This document shows, piece by piece, positions 8,629 through 17,416 of a stretch of DNA of 64,000 bases. Below the pieces are notes generated by a model. The model saw only the letters and a list, made by a program, of their open reading frames with translations. It had not been told where the DNA came from and made no database searches. Position 1 is the first letter of the stretch. Each line of letters starts with the position of its first letter. The position numbers were made by a program, and so were the translations under genes. The DNA is from Sphingobium sp. SYK-6 (GTDB taxonomy: Bacteria > Pseudomonadota > Alphaproteobacteria > Sphingomonadales > Sphingomonadaceae), in contig NC_015976.1 in the NCBI RefSeq assembly GCF_000283515.1, positions 434,001 through 498,000 on the forward strand. Reading direction: 5' to 3'.

Positions 8629-10911
8629 TTATTCCGCCCGGATGCGCACCGGCACCGACTTGGACGCCGGGGTCTTCGAGAGCTGGTCATGGTGGGACAG
8701 GGCGATCAGCGGGTTCATCTCGGGATAATAAGCTGCCACGCAGCCGTCCGGCAGCGAGAAGGGTGTGACGACCAGGCCGCCGACTTCCCGATGCTCGCCA
8801 TCCCCGGCATCGCTGACCAGCGCGACCAGTTGCCCGCTTTCCAGCCCCGCGCGCGCGATCTCGTCCGGGTTCATCAGCAGCACGTCGCGCGTGCCTTCCA
8901 CGCCCCGCATCCGGTCGGAATAGCCATAGATGGTGGTGTTGAACTGGTCGTTCGAGCGCAGCGTGATGAGGCGGTAGCGGCCCGGCGCATCTTCGAAGCC
9001 GCAAGCGCGGAGCGTCGTGGGCAGAGTGAACTCGGCCTTGCCGCTCTCGGTGGCCCAGATCCGCTCGCGCGCCTTGTTGCCCCGGTAGAAGCCGCCGGGC
9101 GTGAACATGCGCTTGCTGAAATCGGCGAACTGGTCGGGATAGGTGGCTTCGATCAGGTCGCGGACCTTGCCATAGTCGCCGGTCCATTCGTCCCATCGGA
9201 CCTTGGGGTTCGGCGGAAGCGTGGCCTTGGCCAGCCCGGCGACGATCGCCAGCTCGGAAAGCAGATGCTCGCTGGCCGGCTTGCGCTTGCCGACCGACCC
9301 GTGAATGCAGGAGAGGCTGTCCTCCATCGTCACTGTCTGGGGGCCGCTGGCCTGCATGTCCTCCTCGGAGCGCCCGAGACAGGGCAGGAGATAAGCGACC
9401 TCGCCATTGACGAGGTGGCTGCGGTTGAGCCGGGTGGCGATCTGCACCGTGAGGCGCATTCCGGTCCACGCCTTCTCCATCCTGGCGCGTTCGGGAATGG
9501 CGCGCACGAAATTGCCGCCCAGCCCGATGAATGCCTTCACCCGGCCCGCGATGATGCCCTCGCACGCCTCGACCGTGTTCATGCCCTTCTCTGTCGGCGG
9601 GTGGAAGCCGAATAGTTTCTTCAGTGCATCCAGCGGCACCAGCTCGGGCTTTTCGGCAATGCCGACCGTACGCTGGCCCTGCACGTTGGAATGGCCGCGA
9701 ACCGGCGAGATGCCGGCGCCTTCCTTGCCGAGATTGCCGCGCAGCATGAGCAGGTTCACCAGCATGCCGATGGTCTGCGAGCCATGGACATGCTGCGTGA
9801 CGCCCATGCCATAGACGCCGATCACCGTGCGCGCCTCGCAATAGATGTCGCCTGCCGCCGCCAGATCCGCGCGCGAAAGACCGGATTCCCGCTCGATCTC
9901 TTCCCAGCCGGTCTGCTCGACGCACTGGCGGAACCCGTCAAAATCCTGCGTGTGCTGCGCGATGAAATCCACGTCGATGAGATGGCGCTGCTCGCTGGCC
10001 CATTGCCGGGCTTCCCGCTCGAGCACATGCTTGCACAGGCCCATGATCGCCGCGAGGTCGCCGCCCGGTTTCACCTGGAAATAGAGCTCCGAGATCGGCG
10101 TGTCCTTCCCGGTCAGCATTTCCGCGGGGCTCTGGGGATTTCGGAACGCGATCGATCCTCTTTCCCGCACGGGATTGAATGTGACGATCCGGCAGCCTCT
10201 CTGCACGGCCTCCTGGAGCGGGTGGAGGAAGCGGGGGCTGTTGGAGCCGGTATTCTGGCCGAAGAAGAAAATGGCGTCGCACAGCTCGAAATCGGAGAGG
10301 ACGCAGGTGCCGACCGGCGAGCCGATCACTTTCTTGAGCCCGACCGAGGTCGTCTCGTGGCACATGTTGGAACTGTCCGGCAGATTGTTGTGGCCATAGA
10401 GCCTTGCAAACAGGGCGTAGAGATAAGCGGTTTCCAGGCTGGCGCGGCCAGAGGCATAGAAGACGGTCGATCGGGGATCGAGCGCCTGCAGCTCGGCCCC
10501 GATGGCGTCAAAGGCCTCCTGCCAGCTGGTCGGGACATAGCGGTCGCTGGCGCGGTCATAGCGCATCGGATGAGTGAGGCGGCCTTGCTGCTCCAGCGCA
10601 TGGTCCGTCCAGCCCTGCAGTTCCGAGACGCTATGCTCCGCGAAGAAGTCCGGCGTGCAGCGGCGGCTGGTCGCTTCCCATAGCGTCGCCTTGGCGCCGT
10701 TTTCGCAGAATTCGAAGGGATGTGGTTTGGCGGGCTTGCCCCAGGCGCAGGAGACACACATGAACCCGCCCGGCTTGTTCTGCCGCCGCAGCGTTTCCAG
10801 CACGGCGGGCGAATCCATCTCCTTGCCGAATATCCGCGCGATGCCCTGGAGCGAGCCCCACCCGCCGGCGGGGCCGTCATAGCCGACCGTTTCGTCATTG
10901 CTGTCGCTCAT
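8629..10911 (-). CDS. YdeP/FdhF-family molybdopterin oxidoreductase
   Basis: 760 residues, almost exactly the length of E. coli YdeP. It matches the formate-dehydrogenase-alpha-like group that binds bis-MGD molybdenum cofactor. The N-terminus carries CVSCAWGKP and FCENGAK. Cys in SNMCHETTSVGL lies where formate dehydrogenase H has the Mo-ligating Sec/Cys. GMGVTQHVHGSQ and RGNLGKEGAG are typical cofactor-binding segments. There is no signal peptide, so it is cytoplasmic. The substrate is unproven; E. coli YdeP is linked to acid resistance. The start is the ATG preceded by GGAGGGAGCAGG. A perfect EcfG-type promoter lies about 75 bases upstream, which suggests general-stress control. It diverges from the TauE permease gene. 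Confidence 0.9.
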   Translation of the reverse strand: MSDSNDETVGYDGPAGGWGSLQGIARIFGKEMDSPAVLETLRRQNKPGGFMCVSCAWGKPAKPHPFEFCENGAKATLWEATSRRCTPDFFAEHSVSELQGWTDHALEQQGRLTHPMRYDRASDRYVPTSWQEAFDAIGAELQALDPRSTVFYASGRASLETAYLYALFARLYGHNNLPDSSNMCHETTSVGLKKVIGSPVGTCVLSDFELCDAIFFFGQNTGSNSPRFLHPLQEAVQRGCRIVTFNPVRERGSIAFRNPQSPAEMLTGKDTPISELYFQVKPGGDLAAIMGLCKHVLEREARQWASEQRHLIDVDFIAQHTQDFDGFRQCVEQTGWEEIERESGLSRADLAAAGDIYCEARTVIGVYGMGVTQHVHGSQTIGMLVNLLMLRGNLGKEGAGISPVRGHSNVQGQRTVGIAEKPELVPLDALKKLFGFHPPTEKGMNTVEACEGIIAGRVKAFIGLGGNFVRAIPERARMEKAWTGMRLTVQIATRLNRSHLVNGEVAYLLPCLGRSEEDMQASGPQTVTMEDSLSCIHGSVGKRKPASEHLLSELAIVAGLAKATLPPNPKVRWDEWTGDYGKVRDLIEATYPDQFADFSKRMFTPGGFYRGNKARERIWATESGKAEFTLPTTLRACGFEDAPGRYRLITLRSNDQFNTTIYGYSDRMRGVEGTRDVLLMNPDEIARAGLESGQLVALVSDAGDGEHREVGGLVVTPFSLPDGCVAAYYPEMNPLIALSHHDQLSKTPASKSVPVRIRAE

Positions 10912-10986
10912 CCTGCTCCCTCCGTTGCGGCCGAGGTCATGGCGGGGATGCCGCGACCGGAATATGTGGCTGGCGGATATGGGGCT

Positions 10987-11011
10987 AACGGCCACGCGGG
11001 CGCGATGTTCC
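10987..11011 (-). promoter_or_regulatory. EcfG-type promoter of the YdeP-family gene
   Basis: On the reverse strand GGAAC (11011-11007) is followed after exactly 16 bases by CGTT (10990-10987). This matches the alphaproteobacterial general-stress sigma factor consensus GGAAC-N16/17-CGTT. The -10 ends 76 bases before the ATG. Match seen directly; activity is inferred. Confidence 0.65.
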
Positions 11012-11249
11012 CGCGCGATTCCGGAAACGTCCGGTCGCTGGCCGGCCTGGCAGCCCCCTTGACAGCGCCCCCCATGCGCCGCAGCTTGCTGGCGCCGGGA
11101 ATGGCCGGCGGAGGGGGATGTTCTGACGGTGCTCTGAAAGCGGCAGCGGCTGACCGCCGTGGCCATCGGGAGGCCCAGCAGCTGACGACCTTATATCGCG
11201 CCCTGACAGTGCCATTCCGGACGACGCCTTCCCGGCGAGCCGCGCGGCC
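11012..11249. other. Divergent promoter region, otherwise featureless
   Basis: The whole gap between the divergent YdeP-family and TauE genes is 338 bases (10912-11249). Apart from the EcfG-type promoter nothing convincing was found; a TTATAT stretch near 11190 has no good -35 partner. Confidence 0.4.
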
Positions 11250-12080
11250 ATGACCGAGGCGCTCGTCATGAGCTGGCTCGTCCCGGCGCTGATGATGCTC
11301 GGCGCGGGGTTGCTGGCCGGTTTCGCGGCGGGCCTTTTCGGGATCGGGGGCGGGTTCGTGGTCGTGCCCGCCTTGTTCGCCGTGCTGCCGCTGCTGGGCG
11401 CGGCGCAGGACGAGCTGGCGCATGTCGCGGTCGGCACGTCGCTGGCGACGATCGTGGCGACGTCAGCCCGCTCGGTGCAGGCCCATGCCCGCAAGGGCGC
11501 CGTGGATTTCGACCTGCTGCGCAGCTGGGCGATCTGGATCGTGCTGGGCGTGGGCGCGGGCGTGATGCTGGCGGCGCGGATCAGCAGCGACATGCTGGCG
11601 CTCATCTTCGGTGGCGGCGTGATGCTGATGGCGCTGCATTTCCTATTTCCCGTGCTGGCCCGGCGCCAGATCGCCTCGGAGCTGCCGGCCGGCTATGCGC
11701 GCGCGGGCATCGCCGGGGGCCTTGGCGCCTTCTCCTCGCTGCTCGGCATTGGCGGCGGCACCATCGCCATCATCGTGATGACACTGTGCGGCAAATCCAT
11801 CCACCGCTCGATCGCGACCGCGGCGGGCATCGGCTTCATCATCGCGCTGCCGGGGATGATCGGCTTCATGCTCATCGGCCTTGGCATGCCCGGCCTTCCC
11901 GCTGGCTCCGTGGGCTATGTGAACATTCCCGCGACGCTCGCGATCATCGCGACCTCGGTCATCACGGCGCCATGGGGCGCGGCGGCGGCGCACCGGCTCA
12001 GCCCGGCGATGCTGCGCCAGATTTTCGGCATCTACCTGCTTTGTATCGGCGCACTCATGGTCCGGCATGGCCTGACATGA
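11250..12080 (+). CDS. TauE/SafE-family permease
   Basis: 276 residues with about eight hydrophobic segments arranged as two repeats, each with a Gly-rich GIGGG motif (GLFGIGGGFVVVP near residue 30 and LLGIGGGTIAIIVM near residue 165). This duplicated layout defines the TauE/SafE (DUF81) family of inner-membrane exporters of sulfite, sulfoacetate or other organosulfur anions. The substrate cannot be read from sequence. The ATG at 11250 has no strong ribosome-binding site. The aminotransferase follows 36 bases later and may be co-transcribed. Confidence 0.88.
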   Translation: MTEALVMSWLVPALMMLGAGLLAGFAAGLFGIGGGFVVVPALFAVLPLLGAAQDELAHVAVGTSLATIVATSARSVQAHARKGAVDFDLLRSWAIWIVLGVGAGVMLAARISSDMLALIFGGGVMLMALHFLFPVLARRQIASELPAGYARAGIAGGLGAFSSLLGIGGGTIAIIVMTLCGKSIHRSIATAAGIGFIIALPGMIGFMLIGLGMPGLPAGSVGYVNIPATLAIIATSVITAPWGAAAAHRLSPAMLRQIFGIYLLCIGALMVRHGLT

Positions 12081-12116
12081 GCGGGGGCGCTTTCTGGTGA
12101 AGAAAGGACTGTGACG

Positions 12117-13244
12117 ATGACATTCGAGCTTTCCCGGCGCCACCTGTTCGGCGCCGCATCCCTTGGCACGGCAATGGCGCTGGGGGGCGCCCCTTCCATC
12201 CTGCGCGCGGCGAGCGCGCCGGCCGGAGCCACGCTTTTCGGCCCGGCGGCCGGCGTCGCGCAGCTCTCGCGCAACGAGAATCCTTACGGCCCCAGCCCGA
12301 AGGCGATCGAGGCCATGATGGCCGCAGCCGCAAAGAGCTGCTATTATTCGGACGTCGGCGTGCGCGTCCTGACCGAGATGATCGCCGAGCGCTTCAACGT
12401 GCAGCCCGAGCAGGTCGTGCTGGGCGAGGGTTCGACGGAAGTGCTGAACGCGGCGGCGCTGGCACTCGCGCGGGACGGGCATATCCTCTGCCCGGACCTG
12501 TTCTGGGACACCACCGTCAATTATGCGGCGCACCAGGGCGCCCGGGTGGTGCGCGTGCCCCTGAAGGCGGACATGAGCATCGACCTCGATGGCATGGCCG
12601 CGGCGGTCTCGCCCGACACGAAGCTGGTGCAGCTGTGCAATCCCAACAATCCGACTGGCATGCTGGTCGACGGTGCTACCATGGCCGCGTTCGTCACGAA
12701 AGTGGGGCCCCAGGCGACCGTGCTGGTGGACGAGGCCTATAATGAGCTGGCCGATGCGCCGGAGGCCGCCTCGGTCGCTCATATGGTGAGCGCCGGGGCG
12801 AACCTCATCGTGTGCCGTACATTCTCCAAGATCTACGGCATGGCTGGCCTGCGTGTCGGCTACGCGATCACCACGCCCGAGCTGGCCGCGAAGATCCGCA
12901 GCCACATCATGAGCTTCGGCGGCAATACCATGGGGCTCGCGGCGGCGATCGCGAGCTATAATGACACGGCGTTCATGGCGGCCTCCAAGGCGCAGATCGT
13001 GGAAGCGCGCGGCATCATGCAGGAGGCGGCGAAGCGCGCGGGGCTGGACGTGCTGCCCTCGCAGGCCAATTTCCTGTTCGTGAAGGTCGCGGATGCCGAC
13101 CGGCTGCGCACCGCGATGGCGGATCGGAACATCATGATCCGCGGCGCCTATGGCAAATGGACGCAATGGTCGCGCGTGTCGACCGGCCGGATCGAGGATG
13201 TGAAGCGCTATGCGGCGGCGCTGCCCGAACTCGTGCAGGCCTGA
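12117..13244 (+). CDS. Tat-exported PLP-dependent aminotransferase (HisC-like)
   Basis: 375 residues, fold-type I aminotransferase resembling histidinol-phosphate aminotransferase. Motifs in order: LSRNENPYGPSPKAIEAM near the N-terminus, NPNNPTG near residue 175, DEAYNELAD near 205, and the PLP-lysine motif RTFSKIYGMAGLRVGYA near 235-250. Unusually it starts with a twin-arginine-type leader: SRRHLF followed by a hydrophobic stretch and an APSILRAA region. That predicts folding and cofactor loading in the cytoplasm, then export. The ATG at 12117 sits 8 bases after AAGGA and is preferred over a GTG at 12111. The substrate is unknown; a normal hisC role is less likely given the leader. Confidence 0.87.
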   Translation: MTFELSRRHLFGAASLGTAMALGGAPSILRAASAPAGATLFGPAAGVAQLSRNENPYGPSPKAIEAMMAAAAKSCYYSDVGVRVLTEMIAERFNVQPEQVVLGEGSTEVLNAAALALARDGHILCPDLFWDTTVNYAAHQGARVVRVPLKADMSIDLDGMAAAVSPDTKLVQLCNPNNPTGMLVDGATMAAFVTKVGPQATVLVDEAYNELADAPEAASVAHMVSAGANLIVCRTFSKIYGMAGLRVGYAITTPELAAKIRSHIMSFGGNTMGLAAAIASYNDTAFMAASKAQIVEARGIMQEAAKRAGLDVLPSQANFLFVKVADADRLRTAMADRNIMIRGAYGKWTQWSRVSTGRIEDVKRYAAALPELVQA

Positions 13245-13250
13245 TCCCCT

Positions 13251-13272
13251 GGCCGGGTGCGTTCGCCCGGCC
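13251..13272 (+). terminator. Hairpin after the aminotransferase
   Basis: GGCCGGG at 13251-13257 pairs with CCCGGCC at 13266-13272, 6 bases after the aminotransferase stop. No T-run follows. Confidence 0.4.
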
Positions 13273-13433
13273 TGAACCACTCGCGCCTTCGCGCGTTGCC
13301 CGGGCATCGCTTCTTCGCAGGGAGATGTTGATGGCCAGCGGAGCGCCGCGCGGAGCTGCCGGTTCCCCTTTCCCCGCCGTCGCGGGCCTCGCGCGGTGCG
13401 TTCCGGCCGTGCCTGCCAGGGAAAGAGAGCCGC

Positions 13434-13967
13434 GTGACCGAGCCGCGTGAAGAATTGAAGGACATGGAACTGCTTGTCGATCGCTTGCCCGGCGATCTCG
13501 AGCGGGCCGTGCGCGCCGTGCTGGCGCAGGCCTGCGAGCGCGACCTCAGGCTGGCGACGGCCGAGAGCTGCACCGGCGGGCTGCTCGCTGCGTTGCTGAC
13601 GGACGTCGAAGGATGCAGCCACGCTTTCGAGCGCGCGTTCGTGACCTATAGCGAGGAAGCGAAGACGGATATGCTCGGCGTCGACCCGGGGCTGATCGCC
13701 GAGGCGGGGGCGGTCAGCGCCGCCGTCGCTCGCGCCATGGCCATCGGCGCGCTGGCGCGCAGCCGCGCCGACATCGTGCTCGCGGTGACCGGCTTTGCCG
13801 GCGCTGCCGGGCCGGACGACGAACCCGGTCTGGTGCATTTCGCCTGCGTGCGCCGGGGCCGCGAACCCACGCTGCGCGAGGCCCATTTCGGCAATGGCGG
13901 CCGGAGTGCCATCCGGCTGGAAACCGTGCGGATGGCGATCGGCATGATGCGCGACGCACTGGACTGA
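13434..13967 (+). CDS. CinA C-terminal domain protein (NMN amidohydrolase-like)
   Basis: 177 residues, consisting only of the CinA C-terminal (PncC) domain. ATAESCTGGLLAALLTDVEG and AVTGFAGAAGPDDEPG are the signature segments. By family, PncC deamidates nicotinamide mononucleotide in NAD recycling. A 25-residue N-terminal helix precedes the domain. The chosen start is GTG at 13434 after GGGAAAGAGAG; the next ATG (13464) has AAGGA only one base away, which is too close. The catalytic residues look intact. Confidence 0.82.
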   Translation: MTEPREELKDMELLVDRLPGDLERAVRAVLAQACERDLRLATAESCTGGLLAALLTDVEGCSHAFERAFVTYSEEAKTDMLGVDPGLIAEAGAVSAAVARAMAIGALARSRADIVLAVTGFAGAAGPDDEPGLVHFACVRRGREPTLREAHFGNGGRSAIRLETVRMAIGMMRDALD

Positions 13968-14053
13968 ACGCGCGCTGCTGCGAGTCGTTCGCAGGGAACC
14001 GCAGCCCCATGCTGTGGCTTCTTGCAGCAGTCCGCACGAAGGAGATGATCCCC

Positions 14054-14566
14054 ATGGCCACTTCGCAATTCACCGATGCCATCGCGCTGCTCAAGGCCGA
14101 CCATCGCAAGGTCGAAACGCTCTTCGAGGAATTCGAGAAGGCGCGCTCGAGCAATCGCAAGCAGAGCATCGCTCATGAGATCTGCGTCGAACTGAAGGTT
14201 CACACGCTGCTCGAGGAGGAAATCTTCTATCCCGCCTTCCGCGGCAAGATCGAGGATGACACGCTGGATGAGGCCTATGTCGAGCATGATGGCGCCAAGC
14301 TGCTCATCAACGACATCGAGGCCGGCTCTCCCGGGGACGATTTCTACGACGCCAAGGTCAAGGTGCTTTCCGAGGAGATCAAGCATCACGTCCATGAGGA
14401 AGAGATGCAGAGCGAAGGCATGTTCGCCCAGTGCCGCAAGACCGACGTCGATCTCGTGGCGCTTCGCGACCAGATGCTCGCGCTCAAGGAAGAGCTGATG
14501 GCCAAGGCCAAGAGCGACGGACTGCCCCCCGCCCAGCCGCGCGCCGTCAACGTGGTCCCTGCCTGA
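14054..14566 (+). CDS. Hemerythrin HHE domain protein
   Basis: 170 residues. The His/Glu ladder of a hemerythrin-like di-iron four-helix bundle is visible: DHRKVETLFEEF near residue 18, HTLLEEEIFYPAF near 52, EHDGAKLLI near 77 and HHVHEEE near 115. Such cytoplasmic proteins are linked to oxygen, NO or oxidative-stress handling. The ATG at 14054 follows GAAGGAGA at good spacing, so an earlier in-frame ATG at 14009 is rejected. A GGAAC at 13995-13999 has only GCTT at the -10 position (N17), a weak EcfG-like match. Confidence 0.88.
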   Translation: MATSQFTDAIALLKADHRKVETLFEEFEKARSSNRKQSIAHEICVELKVHTLLEEEIFYPAFRGKIEDDTLDEAYVEHDGAKLLINDIEAGSPGDDFYDAKVKVLSEEIKHHVHEEEMQSEGMFAQCRKTDVDLVALRDQMLALKEELMAKAKSDGLPPAQPRAVNVVPA

Positions 14567-14571
14567 TCGGT

Positions 14572-14608
14572 GCCGCGGGGGAGGGCGGGGCTTCCCGCCG
14601 CCCCCGGC
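14572..14608 (+). terminator. GC-rich hairpin after the hemerythrin gene
   Basis: An imperfect G-rich/C-rich stem with a CTT loop near 14591-14593 starts 6 bases after the stop codon. No T-run follows. Confidence 0.4.
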
Positions 14609-14730
14609 ATCGCCTTCCGTTGAAATCGCCTGTGGACCTGAAGCGCGTCGACCCGAATGCTCGCCCCAGGCGGCGTGACAAATTCGCGGACTTTGAGGGG
14701 GTGGAAGCGCGCTTTCCCCCAATTTCCTTC

Positions 14731-14833
14731 GTCATCCCGGACTCGATCCGGGATCCCGCTTCTTCCTGTTCTTCGAACTGCCCGACCCGGCGATCGTCAA
14801 GGCAGCTGGGTCCCGGATCAAGTCCGGGACGAC
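14731..14833. repeat. Long imperfect palindrome, CCCGGA-type dispersed repeat
   Basis: A 26-base arm at 14731-14756 (beginning GTCATCCCGGACT) is the near-exact reverse complement of 14808-14833 (ending AGTCCGGGACGAC), with a 51-base spacer. Each arm is itself partly palindromic (TCCCGGA/TCCGGGA). It lies in the 342-base gap between the convergent hemerythrin and ligD genes. Similar elements are scattered through many sphingomonad genomes; only one copy is in this window. The rest of the gap holds no gene. Confidence 0.6.
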
Positions 14834-14908
14834 GTCGTGAATGACGAGATATAGCGCGCCGCCATCGCCTCGGAATTTGTCCACGCCTGCCTCATTTGTC
14901 CACCTGCC

Positions 14909-17416
14909 TCAGTGGTCCGGCAGGCTCTGCGTGACGAACCCCCAGCCCTGCAACGCCTTGTCCCGCGCCCGGTCCATGAGGGTCTTGGCATCGCTGATGC
15001 TGAAAGGATGCGCGTCCTTCATCTTGTCCAGCTCTTCCCAGCTGATCGGTATCGCGACCGGCGCGCCGGCGCGGGCGCGGGCCGAATAGGGCAGCACCGC
15101 CGTGCTGCCGCGCTGGTTGCGCAGCCAGTCGATGAAGATGCGGCCCTTGCGCTTCGCCTTGCTCATCGTCGCGACGAAGCGGTCCGGCTCGGCAAGGCTC
15201 AGCGCCTCGGCGAAGCGCTTTGAGAAGTCCTTGTGCGTTTCCCAATCGTGGTCGGGCGTCAGCGGCACCACCACATGCACGCCCTTGCCGCCGGAGAGCA
15301 TCGCGAAGCTCACCAGCCCCAGGTCGGAGAGTCGCCGCCGGATGTCCCGTGCGGCGCGCTTCACTTCGTCGAACCCGAGGCCCTCGTCGGGATCGAGGTC
15401 GAAGATCATCCGGTCGGGCTGCTCCACATCCTCCGCCTTCGCGCCCCAGCCGTGGAACTCGATCGTGCCCATCTGCACGCAGGCGAGAATGCCGTCCGCA
15501 TCGGTGAGGTAGAGATAATCCTCGGTCCCGCCGTCCTTTTCGCGGATCGGGACGTGGGAGACGTGCGGGCCAAACGAGCCGCTGTCATGCTTCTGGAAGA
15601 AGCAGTGCCGCGCCCGTCCCTGCGGGCAGCGCACGAGGCTGATCGGCCGGCCCGCCGCGAACGGCAGCATCAGCGGCGCGATCGCGCGGTAATAATCCGC
15701 AAGCTCTCCCTTGGTTTGCCCGCTTTCGGGAAAGACGACGCGGTCCGGACTGGATATGCGGATGTCGCTGCGCGGCTCCGGCGTGTCGGCAGGCGTTTCG
15801 GGCGTCACGTCTTTCGCCTCCTTGTCGCTGCGCAGGCCGAGGAAGCTCCCGTGGCGAACGCGGCCTTCCGCCGTGAATTCGGCAAAGGCGATCTCGCCCA
15901 CCAGCTTCGGGCTCAGCCATTGCGCGCCCCGGGCCTCGCTCCGCGGCACCTCCGCCGGGGCGGTGGCGCGTGCGAGCCTGCCCATTCGCTTCGCCAGATC
16001 CTCCATCGTCGCCCGGTCGAATCCGGTGCCGACCTTGCCCTTGTAGACCAGCTTGCCGTCTTCATGCTGCCCGAGCAGCAGCGAGGCGAAGGCGCGGCCG
16101 CGCGCCGCGCTCTTCGTCCAGCCCAATATCACGAATTCCTGCCGGCGCGTGCATTTGATCTTGAGCCAGTTGTGTGTCCGCTTGCCGCGATAGGGCGCAT
16201 CCACCCGCTTGGCGATGATGCCTTCCTGCCCCGCGCTGCACAAAGTCTCGAAAAGCGCTTCGCCCGCGCCGATGACATGATCGGCGACCTGCACGGGGGC
16301 CGTCGCCTGGCGCAGTAGCGCTTCGAGCCGCTCCTTGCGCTCGATGTTTGGCAGGGCTTTCAGGTCCTCGCCGGCAAGGCTGAGCAGATCGAAGGCGAAA
16401 TAAGCGAGTGTCGCATCCCGTCCTTCCTTGAGCGCGGCCTGCAAGGCGGAGAAGCTGGGATTGCCGTGCCCGTCCAGCGCCACGACTTCGCCGTCGATCA
16501 GCGCGGCGGGCAGGTCGAGCGCGGCCAGCGCCTCGGCGATCGGCGGGAATTTCTCGGTCCAGTCGAGGCCGGAGCGCGTGAACAGGCGCACCTGCGCGCC
16601 CATGACCGCCGCCAGCACCCGATAGCCGTCGAACTTGATCTCGTGCATCCACTGGTTGCCGGTGGGCACGGTGTCGACGAGGGTCGCGAGTTGCACGGCC
16701 TCGAAGCCCGGGAGCCGGGCGTCCTTGTTCTGGCGGCGAGCGGGCCCCCGGGCGGTTTGGCGGTTATGCGCCGCCGCGTCGGCCATCACGGCATTGAATG
16801 CCTTGCCCCGCTTGCCGGCGAGCGAGCGCACGCCTTCGCGATCGGCAGCGATTTCCGCCATCGTGCGGCCGGTGAGCACGCTGGTCAGTTCGCGCTCGAC
16901 CAGAATGTCCCCGGTGCCGGCTTCGGCATCGTCGATCTTGCGCAGCAGCCAGTTCTCGCGCTTCTCGCCCGGGCGGGGCTTCATGCGGACCAGCAGCCAT
17001 TCGCCCTTCATGCGCTCGCCATGGAGCTCGAAATGGAGATGGCCCTTCTCGATGTCCTTCGCGCTCTTGCCCTTGATCGGCGCCCAGACGCCCTGATCCC
17101 AGAGCATCACCGTGCCGCCGCCATATTCCCCCTCGGGAATGCCGCCCTCGAACTGCGCGTAGGAAAGCGGATGGTCCTCGGTGCGCACGGCGAGCCGCTT
17201 GTCATGGGGGTCGAGGCTGGGCCCCTTCGTCACGGCCCAGCTCTTGAGCACGCCATCCATCTCGAGGCGGAAGTCCCAGTGCAGGCGCGTCGCGTCGTGC
17301 TTCTGCACCACGAAGAGATTGCCGCCTTCGCTGCGCCGGGCCTCGCCGGCCGGCTCCGGCGTCTTCCCGAAGTCGCGCTTCGCATTATAGGCGGCGAGCG
17401 GATCGGTCCGCGCCAT
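14909..17416 (-). CDS. ligD: ATP-dependent DNA ligase LigD (PE-LIG-POL)
   Basis: 835 residues with all three domains of full-length LigD in the Pseudomonas order. The 3'-phosphoesterase (about 30-185) shows HDATRLHWDFR and EGEYGGGTVMLWD. The ligase (about 240-530) has nucleotidyl-accepting Lys261 in HEIKFDGYR and IDGEVVALD. The primase-type polymerase (about 545-835) has DLDPDEG metal ligands, SGGKGVHV and FIDWLRN. With Ku it performs non-homologous end joining. The start overlaps the mgtC-like stop by one base (TGATG), implying translational coupling. No key residue is missing. Confidence 0.96.
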   Translation of the reverse strand: MARTDPLAAYNAKRDFGKTPEPAGEARRSEGGNLFVVQKHDATRLHWDFRLEMDGVLKSWAVTKGPSLDPHDKRLAVRTEDHPLSYAQFEGGIPEGEYGGGTVMLWDQGVWAPIKGKSAKDIEKGHLHFELHGERMKGEWLLVRMKPRPGEKRENWLLRKIDDAEAGTGDILVERELTSVLTGRTMAEIAADREGVRSLAGKRGKAFNAVMADAAAHNRQTARGPARRQNKDARLPGFEAVQLATLVDTVPTGNQWMHEIKFDGYRVLAAVMGAQVRLFTRSGLDWTEKFPPIAEALAALDLPAALIDGEVVALDGHGNPSFSALQAALKEGRDATLAYFAFDLLSLAGEDLKALPNIERKERLEALLRQATAPVQVADHVIGAGEALFETLCSAGQEGIIAKRVDAPYRGKRTHNWLKIKCTRRQEFVILGWTKSAARGRAFASLLLGQHEDGKLVYKGKVGTGFDRATMEDLAKRMGRLARATAPAEVPRSEARGAQWLSPKLVGEIAFAEFTAEGRVRHGSFLGLRSDKEAKDVTPETPADTPEPRSDIRISSPDRVVFPESGQTKGELADYYRAIAPLMLPFAAGRPISLVRCPQGRARHCFFQKHDSGSFGPHVSHVPIREKDGGTEDYLYLTDADGILACVQMGTIEFHGWGAKAEDVEQPDRMIFDLDPDEGLGFDEVKRAARDIRRRLSDLGLVSFAMLSGGKGVHVVVPLTPDHDWETHKDFSKRFAEALSLAEPDRFVATMSKAKRKGRIFIDWLRNQRGSTAVLPYSARARAGAPVAIPISWEELDKMKDAHPFSISDAKTLMDRARDKALQGWGFVTQSLPDH

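Noticed and set aside
5148..8690. Very long open frame (about 1,180 codons) on the reverse strand across the autotransporter barrel
   Set aside because: Composition is Arg/Ala/Gly/His-rich with no domain. It mirrors codon bias of the true gene on the + strand.
12111..12116. GTG at 12111 as start of the aminotransferase
   Set aside because: Only two bases from AAGGA-CT; the ATG at 12117 has normal spacing and keeps the Tat leader.
13995..14020. EcfG promoter before the hemerythrin gene
   Set aside because: GGAAC is present but the -10 is GCTT at N17 (two mismatches); too weak to list as a site.
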